From Chromatiales bacterium (GTDB taxonomy: Bacteria > Pseudomonadota > Gammaproteobacteria > SZUA-152): a stretch of 16,421 nt of DNA. The notes below the pieces were generated by a model, which worked only from the letters and a program-made list of their open reading frames with translations, was not told the origin of the DNA and searched no databases. The stretch is taken from positions 1 through 16,421 of the forward strand of contig JALTPW010000971.1 of NCBI GenBank assembly GCA_026999335.1, read 5' to 3'. A program made the translations under genes and the position numbers. Numbering within the stretch: the first letter of the stretch is position 1; the number at the start of each line of letters is the position of its first letter. Shown here piece by piece: positions 5,650 to 11,999 of this stretch.

Positions 5650-5666
5650 GGGGACTCTTTGTCCCC
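5650..5666 (-). promoter_or_regulatory. Operator-like dyad at the leftward promoter
   Basis: GGGGAC-N5-GTCCCC, a perfect 6-bp inverted repeat lying between the minus-strand TATA box and the 5637 start codon. It covers the expected transcription start, a classic place for a repressor. The small regulators encoded by this same operon are natural candidates to bind it. Confidence 0.55.
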
Positions 5667-5667
5667 A

Positions 5668-5678
5668 ATATATTATAT
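5668..5678 (-). promoter_or_regulatory. TATA box for the leftward 3197-5637 operon
   Basis: The minus strand reads CATATAATATA-like sequence here, about 26-30 bases before the expected start near 5645 and roughly 35 before ATG 5637. This would drive the eight-gene leftward operon. Confidence 0.5.
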
Positions 5679-5684
5679 GTCTGT

Positions 5685-5708
5685 ATGGGGTATTATTTTA
5701 TACCCCAT
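5685..5708. promoter_or_regulatory. Perfect 8-8-8 dyad with AT-rich centre
   Basis: ATGGGGTA (5685-5692), then TTATTTTA, then TACCCCAT (5701-5708). Both arms are perfect. It sits in the middle of the divergent promoter region, where one bound protein could control both directions. The half-site ATACCCCAT also occurs at 1685-1693 before the winged-helix gene. Confidence 0.6.
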
Positions 5709-5738
5709 GCCGCATTAATAATAATAACCCCGAATACC

Positions 5739-5757
5739 TTAAATACCACACCGGTGT
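5739..5757 (+). promoter_or_regulatory. Promoter and palindromic operator of the 5764 gene
   Basis: TTAAATA (5739-5745) is a canonical TATA box about 22 bases before ATG 5764, so the message should be leaderless or nearly so. Immediately after it lies ACACCGGTGT (5748-5757), a perfect 10-bp palindrome between TATA box and start codon, well placed as an operator. Confidence 0.6.
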
Positions 5758-5763
5758 TAGGGG

Positions 5764-5976
5764 ATGCCGAGCATCGCAGCTAAGATGGTGCGGGCATTCT
5801 TCGTTGGACAAACTATCGGGATCGTAGGAGGCTTGGCCATGTACATACTGGCCACGGCGGTCAACGCGTTAACCGGTAAAACCGTCCTAGACCCCACGGC
5901 CATGTTCTTGGTAACCGATGGATTCGTGACAGCAGCCGCGATCGGAGTCGAGCTGAGCAAGGACCTGGGCCAGTAA
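5764..5976 (+). CDS. Small two-helix membrane protein (possible capsid or virion membrane protein)
   Basis: Seventy residues with hydrophobic segments at about 11-34 (FFVGQTIGIVGGLAMYILATAV) and 48-63, joined by a short polar loop (VNALTGKTVLDPT). Short proteins with two transmembrane helices and such a polar loop are the major capsid proteins of spindle-shaped archaeal viruses (fusellovirus VP1), and the pattern here is similar in outline; this is an inference from architecture, not a sequence match. A holin-like protein or host-membrane factor is the alternative. It has its own strong TATA box, an operator-like palindrome and a leaderless start, so its expression is controlled separately from the other putative virion genes. 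Confidence 0.65.
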   Translation: MPSIAAKMVRAFFVGQTIGIVGGLAMYILATAVNALTGKTVLDPTAMFLVTDGFVTAAAIGVELSKDLGQ

Positions 5977-5986
5977 TAACAGTATT

Positions 5987-6014
5987 ATCATATTGATTAT
6001 GCAATAATCCACGG
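5987..6014. repeat. 28-bp repeat R1, upstream of the GNAT gene
   Basis: Matches the left arm of the palindrome at 6514-6541 in 23 of 28 bases (same orientation) and the right arm in 25 of 28 (inverted). The core ATCATATTGAT is a small dyad (ATCA-N3-TGAT). R1 lies just before the promoter of the GNAT gene, and the other copies lie just after it. Confidence 0.75.
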
Positions 6015-6020
6015 TAACTG

Positions 6021-6028
6021 TTATAACC
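6021..6028 (+). promoter_or_regulatory. TATA box of the GNAT gene
   Basis: TTATAACC, centred about 25 bases before ATG 6049, again predicting a leaderless message. It sits immediately after repeat R1, so a protein bound to R1 could regulate it. Confidence 0.45.
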
Positions 6029-6048
6029 GCTCATAGCCGTTATTATAC

Positions 6049-6504
6049 ATGGTGCTACATATGCGCGGCCCCCAAGTTATCGAATTACGTGACCAGGAAG
6101 ACCTAGCCTTGTTCCGTATGTTGATGAAGCGGTACCATAGTCAAGGGTATAGTCCGGGGTTCGCGAGCGGCCGGTGGTTCGTCTACGTGGTCGACGGGTA
6201 CTGGTGCGCCGGCGCATTCCTACACGACCCCGGCCCATTCCATCGGTTATTCGTGAAGTACCGCTTGGATACGAAGCGCTCGTACTTCATACGCCGGATA
6301 GCGAAGTTCTGCCCCGGAGACTACCTAGTCGACTTCCTTCACGCCTTGGCGGCTAAGCTGGCCGCCGAGGGTAAAGAGTTAATCGTGACGATGGGCCTCG
6401 ACGACCACAGCAACGCCTTGTACAAACGGGCCGGATTCGAGATGGTCGGCATGGCGCGAACCGGTAAGCCCGTGTTCGTCCTACGCCTCGACCGCTACCG
6501 CTGA
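6049..6504 (+). CDS. GNAT-family acetyltransferase
   Basis: 151 residues, the usual size of a single GNAT domain, which moves an acyl group from acetyl-CoA to an amine. Strands at about 42-57 (RWFVYVVDGYWCAGAF) correspond to the central sheet; residues 86-108 (FCPGDYLVDFLHALAAKL) fit the CoA-pyrophosphate loop and helix, though the classic Q/R-x-x-G-x-G/A is changed to a CPG variant; 119-130 (HSNALYKRAGFE) is the well-conserved last helix-strand of GNAT enzymes. The early RYHSQGY (28-34) recalls the His/Tyr pocket of DNA-modifying Mom-type acetyltransferases, a weak hint. The substrate is unknown: a virion or host protein, or the viral DNA itself, are options. The gene has its own TATA box and is flanked by copies of a 28-bp repeat, so it may be a separately acquired cassette. 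Confidence 0.8.
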   Translation: MVLHMRGPQVIELRDQEDLALFRMLMKRYHSQGYSPGFASGRWFVYVVDGYWCAGAFLHDPGPFHRLFVKYRLDTKRSYFIRRIAKFCPGDYLVDFLHALAAKLAAEGKELIVTMGLDDHSNALYKRAGFEMVGMARTGKPVFVLRLDRYR

Positions 6505-6665
6505 CAACACACAATCATATTGATAATGTAATCATACACAGGTTCCACTGTTTCCTGTGGAACCCACTAACACCGGGCACCGGCCGTGTCTGGCATGTGG
6601 TGGGCTCCAGTGGAAGCACCGGAACCCGTGTATAATTGCATTATCAATATGATTGGACAGTGTCA
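6502..6665. repeat. Large imperfect palindrome with 35-bp arms (R2/R3)
   Basis: Left arm 6512-6546 and right arm 6621-6655 are inverted copies matching at 32 of 35 bases. Outside them TGACA (6502-6506) and TGTCA (6661-6665) are symmetrical about the same centre (6583.5), and inside them pairing continues brokenly for about 20 more bases. The left outer edge includes the GNAT stop codon. It fills the whole gap between the convergent GNAT and 898-residue genes. It could be a bidirectional terminator, a miniature inverted-repeat element, or a recombination or replication site. No coding sequence is seen inside it. Confidence 0.85.
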
Positions 6666-6676
6666 ATAGGTCCCGG

Positions 6677-9373
6677 CTAGCCCTCGAACTTCTTTGCGGC
6701 CATCACTTTGGAGACTAGGGCTTGGGCTCTCTCCCGGCGCATTCCTAAACCGACGAGTTCCTCTACAGCCTGCTCCGGCGTTATCTTATCCTTACGGAGC
6801 GCCGTCAATATGGCGTCTTCGAGTATCTTGTTGATTTCACGCTCGAACTCCATGTCAGCCCGCTTGACTATCCATGATATCTCCTGGTCGGTCTTACCCG
6901 CGGCTTTGAGTTCTTGGACTAGAGTGTCGTAGTCTATGTAGCCGTATTTGTACATGGTCCGCAGCGTTGTTATGTAGCCCGACGCCTCGTCCTTCCACAG
7001 GTCATATTTCGCGTATAGGTCTAGCTCGGTCTTCGCGGCGTTGAGTAGCTCCCTCGCCGCCTCCTCGGTTAATCCGATCGCTACTAGACGGGTCACGGCT
7101 TCGTCGTATGATATCTTCATCTTCTTATAGGCGTTAACGATGGCCCTGCGGGCCGCCGCCTTGAACCGGACCCTGCGCTCAGCCTTCCCCGCTATGACCA
7201 ACAAGTTAATTTCATCGTCGGGCCGGCCCAGGGCCCTAACACGCTCCCTGAACTCCTCTTCGGATATGTAGCCGTTAACGAATTCGTCGTGATACCGCTC
7301 GACGACACGGCGTATGTAGGGATCCAGCCGCTTGTACACCGCATACTTTAACAGGTGCGGCTTGAGGTCGTCGGGTACGCCTAGTTCGTCCAGTTTCTCC
7401 AGGACCCAGTTGGGATCCAGCCTTAGTGTTTCAGATAATGTTAATAAGAACGTGGCGCTTGGTGTATAGACCTTCGCCTCGGTCTCGATTAGCGTCTCTA
7501 TCAACTCGTCTGGGATCCCGAGGGCCTTAGCCTCCTCAACGAATTTATCACGTGTTATACGGCCGGCCCTAAGCGCACGTAGCAACGCGTATAGCTTCTG
7601 CCGGATTATGTAGCGCTCCCGGCGGAACTTCGCATATTCCAGTAGTGCTTTCTTCTCGTAGTCCGTCAAATAGAACATGGGCCCCTTGACGGTTCTCGAT
7701 ACCCTGTTTAATCCATCCCAGCCTACGACGTTGAACGTCATCATGCTTTCCTCTTCGAGGCGCTGTAGCTCTGCCATGAACTTCTCATCGTCTATCAATC
7801 CCATCTCGTACAATTCGATTAATCCGCGTACGATGTTGCGCACGTCGTCCCGGAACGGCCGGCGCAGAATGCTTAACGCTACATTCTCGATGTCGGTGAT
7901 TGAATACCCGTATATCTTCAATTTATCCACGAGCCACTGGGGCTCCGTGCTTACGGTATCGAATATACGGTAGAGGTCGAATAGTCGTAGGTCGTATTGT
8001 AAATCTAACATCCATGTCCTGACCTCGTTCTCCCGCCATCCGAGGCCCCGAGCGTAGCGTATGAAGTCATCGACGTCGATTAGGTCCTTGTTCAACCACC
8101 GCCACGCGTCGGCGACGTTGGGTAACGGCCGGGCCGTCTCGACCATGATTGGCACCTGATCCGGCCGGATCCCGTGTAGGGCCATGTGATCGTCTAGGGC
8201 TGTCTCGTTGATTATGCCACGGAAGTACGCCGTGACGTACGTTGATGGGTCTAGTATCTTGGGCCTCGTCTCGCGCCATATGACGTATTGCGCTGGGATT
8301 AGGATCCCGGCGGTCACCACGGCGTTGATTAGTGACGACACGACTTTATCCGCAGGCATCAAGTTTGATATGAATTGTTTAATACCGTCTAGGTCGGCGC
8401 CGGATCCCGCGACCTTAATCGACGCTAAGTCGAGTGCTAGTGTCGCGGCGAAGGCCCCGAGTATCAACGGCGCGAGGCTGCGGAGCAACCCGGCTATCAC
8501 GTCGCCTTGACGTGGGGCCCCGAGTAGCCTGCGGCCGGCTTCTATGACTTCATCGAATAGGTCGCCTATGGCGTCGAATACCCGCATTACCCAGTCCCGG
8601 ATCGTAGCCGTTACCTCGGATATCTTCTCCGAGATTAGCCCGCCTAGCCACTGGATCCGGTCCCACATCCACTCCGCTATCGTCCCCAAGAACTCCGGGA
8701 TCCGCTCGGGCAGTGATATCATGAATCTGTACATGGCGTTGAACCATCCCGGTAGCGTCTCCGTGATGAACCTCGGTATGTCCTCGGCGAAGAATTTCCT
8801 GGTGGCGTCGATCCACGATGGCAGGGTTTCGGTTATGAATGACGATACGGTGTCAACGAATGACCGTATGGGATCCACTATGGGTCGGAGCACCGAGGCT
8901 ATGGTCTCCGCCGCCGCATTAAACGCGCCGTCGAACCACTGGCCCACACGCTGAACCACATTATCCAGCGCTGGCCCTATGTGGTCGCGGTAGGCTACAT
9001 ACATGAACGCCGCCGGGAGTAGGAGCGGCCGTATGATGTACCGCCACGGCGTGTCGAAGCGCCACGACCAATCCACGACCGTGTAGTATACGTCACGGAA
9101 ATAATCGTAGACCACACTCGAAACGTTATCCCATATCCACTCGAAGAAATCCTCTAGGACATCGTGGACCCTATCGGCTACCTTCTTCGGTATATTGACC
9201 ACGTTATTGTATAGGTCCTCGGCGAAGTCCTGGACGGCGCTGAGTGGCCACGGCCAGTCCGTGTCTAACTCCGCCTTAGCCCGTAAATACTCATTAAATA
9301 CATTATTTATAATGTTATCTATAATGGACCCCGGGTCACCGCTGCTTGACCTCCTCGATCCGTGGTAGCTCAA
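6677..9373 (-). CDS. Giant putative structural protein with amphipathic and helical-repeat halves
   Basis: 898 residues, by far the largest gene. Residues 20-290 are a chain of amphipathic helices very rich in Trp, Phe and Ile, including a local duplication (FITETLPSW 179-187 and FITETLPGW 202-210). Two hydrophobic segments at about 294-320 and 344-365 can cross a membrane. The C-terminal 500 residues are helical repeats: ITRDKFVEEAKALGI, ISEEEFRERVRALGR, ISYDEAVTRLVAIGL, IDYDTLVQELKAAGK and ITPEQAVEELVGLGM (864-878) share an I-x-x-(D/E)...G hairpin pattern. Probably a virion scaffold, membrane-remodelling or genome-delivery protein, comparable in role to a tape-measure or large minor virion protein (inferred). 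TTG 9373 has GGAGG directly against it and overlaps the upstream gene by 38 bases, so the start is uncertain. Last gene of the 15196-6677 block. Confidence 0.85.
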   Translation of the reverse strand: MSYHGSRRSSSGDPGSIIDNIINNVFNEYLRAKAELDTDWPWPLSAVQDFAEDLYNNVVNIPKKVADRVHDVLEDFFEWIWDNVSSVVYDYFRDVYYTVVDWSWRFDTPWRYIIRPLLLPAAFMYVAYRDHIGPALDNVVQRVGQWFDGAFNAAAETIASVLRPIVDPIRSFVDTVSSFITETLPSWIDATRKFFAEDIPRFITETLPGWFNAMYRFMISLPERIPEFLGTIAEWMWDRIQWLGGLISEKISEVTATIRDWVMRVFDAIGDLFDEVIEAGRRLLGAPRQGDVIAGLLRSLAPLILGAFAATLALDLASIKVAGSGADLDGIKQFISNLMPADKVVSSLINAVVTAGILIPAQYVIWRETRPKILDPSTYVTAYFRGIINETALDDHMALHGIRPDQVPIMVETARPLPNVADAWRWLNKDLIDVDDFIRYARGLGWRENEVRTWMLDLQYDLRLFDLYRIFDTVSTEPQWLVDKLKIYGYSITDIENVALSILRRPFRDDVRNIVRGLIELYEMGLIDDEKFMAELQRLEEESMMTFNVVGWDGLNRVSRTVKGPMFYLTDYEKKALLEYAKFRRERYIIRQKLYALLRALRAGRITRDKFVEEAKALGIPDELIETLIETEAKVYTPSATFLLTLSETLRLDPNWVLEKLDELGVPDDLKPHLLKYAVYKRLDPYIRRVVERYHDEFVNGYISEEEFRERVRALGRPDDEINLLVIAGKAERRVRFKAAARRAIVNAYKKMKISYDEAVTRLVAIGLTEEAARELLNAAKTELDLYAKYDLWKDEASGYITTLRTMYKYGYIDYDTLVQELKAAGKTDQEISWIVKRADMEFEREINKILEDAILTALRKDKITPEQAVEELVGLGMRRERAQALVSKVMAAKKFEG

Positions 9374-9602
9374 CCTCCCACACCAATTGTATTTGCTCCG
9401 GTGGGAGCCTATAACGGCGACTGTATCGGCGGATGAACTCTTTGGTTATCGCCTCCTTGTCGGCCTTGCGCGCGTCAACCCACATGGTCTCCCGGATCCC
9501 GTACTCATCCTCTGCCTGTACGACGAATTGGGGCTCGACCTCCCGGAGCCGCGGCCGGACGAATATAACCCGGATGTCATCGACCCTGACCCTGAGCGGC
9601 AT
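9336..9602 (-). CDS. Small basic protein, unknown function
   Basis: Eighty-eight residues. Strands at the start (LRVRVDDIRVIFVRPRL, PQFVVQAEDEYG) are followed by a charged helix (about 47-63) and a last strand (IQLVWEVELP). The GGAGG before ATG 9602 abuts the start codon, and the gene overlaps both neighbours, so coupling to the preceding gene is likely. The strand-helix-strand order could be a small ferredoxin-like domain. Always read with the giant protein downstream, it may be its chaperone or partner (inferred). Confidence 0.6.
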   Translation of the reverse strand: MPLRVRVDDIRVIFVRPRLREVEPQFVVQAEDEYGIRETMWVDARKADKEAITKEFIRRYSRRYRLPPEQIQLVWEVELPRIEEVKQR

Positions 9603-9759
9603 CCTCCAACCCCTGCGATACCTCGGATTCCATTATGTCTACGATCCTCCGGGCTATCCTGTAGACCTTCTCCTTATCCCCCTTAGCCGCCGCTATAATC
9701 AAGGCCATGAAGAGCCGGTTAATATCCGGCCTACGCGGGATGGGGCTCTCTACGGCCAC
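9577..9759 (-). CDS. Small helical protein, unknown function
   Basis: Sixty residues from GTG 9759, with a run of G before it as ribosome binding site. Two predicted helices (INRLFMALIIAAAKGD and KVYRIARRIVDIMESEV) separated by a short turn, then a Gln/Gly-rich tail. The ribosome binding site falls inside the hairpin 9762-9779, so translation could be controlled by RNA folding. No family recognised. Confidence 0.55.
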   Translation of the reverse strand: MAVESPIPRRPDINRLFMALIIAAAKGDKEKVYRIARRIVDIMESEVSQGLEDAAQGQGR

Positions 9760-9761
9760 GG

Positions 9762-9779
9762 CTTAACCCCCCGGTTAAG
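9762..9779 (-). promoter_or_regulatory. Intercistronic hairpin covering a ribosome binding site
   Basis: CTTAACC (9762-9768) and GGTTAAG (9773-9779) are perfect 7-bp arms around four C (G on the transcript). The loop and arm contain the GGGGGG-like ribosome binding site of the 9577-9759 gene, and the other side covers the stop of the preceding gene. It could make translation of the small helical protein depend on ribosomes arriving from upstream. Confidence 0.5.
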
Positions 9780-10014
9780 GGCCTGCGGCCCTCATGGCCT
9801 CCCGGATTTCGCGGTAGGCGTTGTCGATGAACGTCTTGACTATCCGCCATTCACGCCACGTTAGATCGGCGAGCTTCTCGAATGCTCCGCCGCGGTAGGA
9901 TCCTATCTCGATCCCGTCCTCCTTGGTTCTAAACGCTACCTCCTTGACGACTAATAGGAATATGCCTACGCCTCCCTCCTCGGGGCCCCCGGCCCCGACT
10001 ACCGCCTCGGCCAT
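9775..10014 (-). CDS. Small alpha/beta protein, unknown (weak PC4-like layout)
   Basis: Seventy-nine residues from ATG 10014, preceded by GGTGGTG at a short distance; GTG 10026 would add four residues. A Gly-rich start leads into strands (VGIFLLVVKEVAFRTK, DGIEIGSYRGGAF) and a long C-terminal helix (about 52-76, LTWREWRIVKTFIDNAYREI). Strands, then a W-containing motif, then a helix is the outline of PC4-type single-strand-DNA-binding domains, but the similarity is weak and the gene lies in the putative virion block. Unknown otherwise. Confidence 0.55.
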   Translation of the reverse strand: MAEAVVGAGGPEEGGVGIFLLVVKEVAFRTKEDGIEIGSYRGGAFEKLADLTWREWRIVKTFIDNAYREIREAMRAAGP

Positions 10015-10036
10015 GGCCACCACCACGTCGTACTAT

Positions 10037-10246
10037 CTACTTTCGGCGCTTATATCTCTCGTAGAACGCCTTAGCGAAGTAGCCGGCGGTACCCCCGATG
10101 ATGGACGACGTCATGGTTAGGATCGTCCCGTCTTGGTGCATGATGTACCAGTAACCGAGCGTCAAGATGGATAAGCATACGAAGGCCGCGACCACGATAA
10201 CCGCGATGGCCCCGATCTCGTTCATGGCCCCGACCCCCGTAATCAT
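10037..10246 (-). CDS. Small membrane protein with two transmembrane helices
   Basis: Sixty-nine residues if ATG 10246 is used, which overlaps the upstream stop as TAATG; ATG 10225, behind a G-rich stretch, would give 62. Hydrophobic segments at about 12-35 (AIAVIVVAAFVCLSILTLGYWYI) and 43-57 (MTSSIIGGTAGYFAKA), then a strongly basic tail (FYERYKRRK). The basic end should face the inside of cell or particle. Located among putative virion genes, it could be a membrane capsid protein or a holin-like protein; it is a second candidate, with the 5764 gene, for a spindle-virus-type capsid protein. Confidence 0.65.
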   Translation of the reverse strand: MITGVGAMNEIGAIAVIVVAAFVCLSILTLGYWYIMHQDGTILTMTSSIIGGTAGYFAKAFYERYKRRK

Positions 10247-10425
10247 TATTTCTTCTTTACCTTGAATTGTATTATTACTTTACCACTATTAACGTCGAAG
10301 GATCCTTCCAGCTCCAAGTCGTCAATCAACCGCTTGATAATACGCTCTAACAGCTCCTCGACGAGGTCGTCTAGGGAATCGTACTCGACTACCTCCCGGT
10401 CCGCCGCTATGTACCTCTTCCGCAT
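10246..10425 (-). CDS. Small acidic-helix/beta protein, unknown function
   Basis: Fifty-nine residues, ATG 10425 to TAA 10248-10246. Layout: basic start (MRKRYIAADREVVEY), a long amphipathic helix with many Glu, Leu and Ile (about 18-38), then two strands (SFDVNSGK, KVIIQFKVKKK) with a basic end. The stop shares its last A with the next ATG (TAATG), and the start lies four bases before the stop of the upstream discoidin-like gene, so packing supports it as a real gene. No function can be given. Confidence 0.65.
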   Translation of the reverse strand: MRKRYIAADREVVEYDSLDDLVEELLERIIKRLIDDLELEGSFDVNSGKVIIQFKVKKK

Positions 10426-10428
10426 GGC

Positions 10429-11148
10429 TCATACCCACTGCTTCACTGCATCATAATACACTACCGCGTAGTATATACTCGATGACGCGTCGTAGAAGAC
10501 GTTATACGTCCCCGTGCGGTCGTCCGGTATCTCCTCGACGACCCGGGTATTCGGAACGTCGAGTGGGTCGTAGACTTCGAGGGAATATAGCCGTGCATAG
10601 TCAAGCGATGCCTGGCCGGTGCTCGCGTCACGGTATAACCACCGTATATACCGGAACTTGGCATACAGCGCGGCTTGTTTGACTGTATTGGCTGCTTCAA
10701 CGACTAGGGTCCACGTCGAGCCGTCCTCGCTGACCTCGACCCTGGAACGGCGGTATGAATCAGCCGCTATGACCCTCGCGAAGACGAATCGGTAATCGGC
10801 CGTACCGAGATCCCAACGCACCAACTCGACCGTGACCGGGCCAGCTGGCGCCGTGATCGCCGGCCCCTTGACCAGCGTCGAATCGTTGCAGTCGTAGACG
10901 TTCGCCGTGTTGATACCGTATGGGTTGTATATTATGTAATCGGCGCTGAGTTTGTTCTTGTCTTCGCAGAAGCCGTAGAAGCACTTCCCTGTGCCGCGTA
11001 GGTATATTATGTATTTGGAGTAGGCGGCGTGTGCTACGCGGCGGCGTAGTATTATCGATGGGGTCCCGTAGGCGAAGGACACGAGTACGTCCGGGACTTG
11101 GGGGGGTATCGAGAAGTCCGGTACGTCCACGGGTACAAGGCTAGTCAA
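10429..11148 (-). CDS. Discoidin (F5/8 type C)-like surface-binding protein
   Basis: 239 residues from TTG 11148 with GGAGG upstream; overlaps the previous gene by eight bases. The region from about 85 to 195 has the jelly-roll signature of F5/8 type C domains: VEVSEDGSTWTLVVEA near 137-152, FRYIRWLYRD near 166-175, then a strand ending LYSLEVYD. Such domains usually bind sugars or lipid surfaces. The N-terminal part carries close cysteines (CFYGFC) that could form a disulfide, and the C-terminal 40 residues are rich in Tyr. With the LamG-like gene two genes upstream it is a good candidate for a host-recognition spike or decoration protein. Confidence 0.65.
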   Translation of the reverse strand: MTSLVPVDVPDFSIPPQVPDVLVSFAYGTPSIILRRRVAHAAYSKYIIYLRGTGKCFYGFCEDKNKLSADYIIYNPYGINTANVYDCNDSTLVKGPAITAPAGPVTVELVRWDLGTADYRFVFARVIAADSYRRSRVEVSEDGSTWTLVVEAANTVKQAALYAKFRYIRWLYRDASTGQASLDYARLYSLEVYDPLDVPNTRVVEEIPDDRTGTYNVFYDASSSIYYAVVYYDAVKQWV

Positions 11149-11560
11149 GGCCCAGCGCCTCCGATAACCGTTGTATCATCTCCGCTAGACGCTGTAATGC
11201 GTATAGCTCGGGCCGGACGTTCTCCCACCACTCCGCGTGTATATACACGTAGAATTTATGACTGTAGAGCACCGAGTTATTGTAGGCCTTCAGAACCAGG
11301 CGGTCCGGCGGTTTGGGTATACGCATTACCATCCTGTGACGGATGAATATGTCGTCCCCCTGGATCCACGACCCCTCGGGTAACGGATACACCTGCTTCA
11401 GCCCGTACCATATCGACAACCCGGTGACCCCCCGGTGGCCGTATGGTATCTGCACGTCTATCTCCGTGATGGTATCCTCCTCTATCTCTATATCGTCGAC
11501 GACGGGGTCCTCGGGGGGAGTTTTAGGCGGGACCTCAATCACCTTGGCGTATAGCGTCAC
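11141..11560 (-). CDS. Beta-sandwich protein with C-terminal coiled coil (spike candidate)
   Basis: 139 residues from GTG 11560, with GGTGGTG seven bases upstream. After a Pro/Asp-rich arm, a beta-sandwich domain spans about 30-108; its LSIWYGLKQVYP (48-59) closely matches LSFWVGIYQVYP (51-62) of the 12701-13039 gene, and both continue with G-D at the next turn and an LxLK strand near the end, so they are paralogous domains. Residues 112-137 (ENVRPELYALQRLAEMI...) form a short coiled coil that may trimerise the protein. A fibre or spike role is plausible. Confidence 0.65.
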   Translation of the reverse strand: MTLYAKVIEVPPKTPPEDPVVDDIEIEEDTITEIDVQIPYGHRGVTGLSIWYGLKQVYPLPEGSWIQGDDIFIRHRMVMRIPKPPDRLVLKAYNNSVLYSHKFYVYIHAEWWENVRPELYALQRLAEMIQRLSEALGLD

Positions 11561-11996
11561 GGCTCAGCACCACCACTCCGATTACCGCGGTAATGAATAC
11601 GGCGACCGCGGGTAATCCCGTTAACGGCTCCCTCAGGTAAACCGGGGGGTTAACATTGATATCAAGCCCCAGGTCGTTGGACAGGAAGTTGAATACCCAC
11701 GACGCGGCGCCGGCGAAGCCGTAGAACATCGGCTCCCCATGCTTCAGCGACACGTCTATGAAATCGTCTATCACCATTAACAGGGGGGTTAACGCCGCCG
11801 CGCGGCGAAATCTATTCGTTACCGCGTAGGCCACCATGAAGTAAAGCGGGGTCTTAGCCATATAGTACAGCGTCTTAGCCGTCAAACCGAGGACCCGGGC
11901 CGTGGATCCCTCGGCCCACCAGGTCATATGGGCTAGTTCACCGAGCGAGTATAATATTGGAAATAATAATAATATAACGAGGACCCGCCGATGCAT
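11535..11996 (-). CDS. Polytopic membrane protein, unknown function
   Basis: 153 residues. Hydrophobic segments at about 5-24 (a possible signal anchor), 38-60, 65-80 (weaker) and 127-146. The loops hold charged patches, including DDFIDVSLKHGEP, and an acidic/Pro stretch before the last segment. GGTGGTG six bases upstream supports ATG 11996. The stop overlaps the beta-sandwich/coiled-coil gene. It may anchor the surface proteins encoded on both sides in the virion membrane (inferred); no family is recognised. Confidence 0.65.
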   Translation of the reverse strand: MHRRVLVILLLFPILYSLGELAHMTWWAEGSTARVLGLTAKTLYYMAKTPLYFMVAYAVTNRFRRAAALTPLLMVIDDFIDVSLKHGEPMFYGFAGAASWVFNFLSNDLGLDINVNPPVYLREPLTGLPAVAVFITAVIGVVVLSRDAIRQGD

Positions 11997-11999
11997 ATG

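Noticed and set aside
6547..6620. A small gene inside the large palindrome
   Set aside because: No open frame with start signal; the segment is explained by partial pairing between the two arms.
9433..9864. 143-residue open frame on the plus strand
   Set aside because: Covers three coupled minus-strand genes in antisense; Pro/Arg/Leu-rich shadow product.
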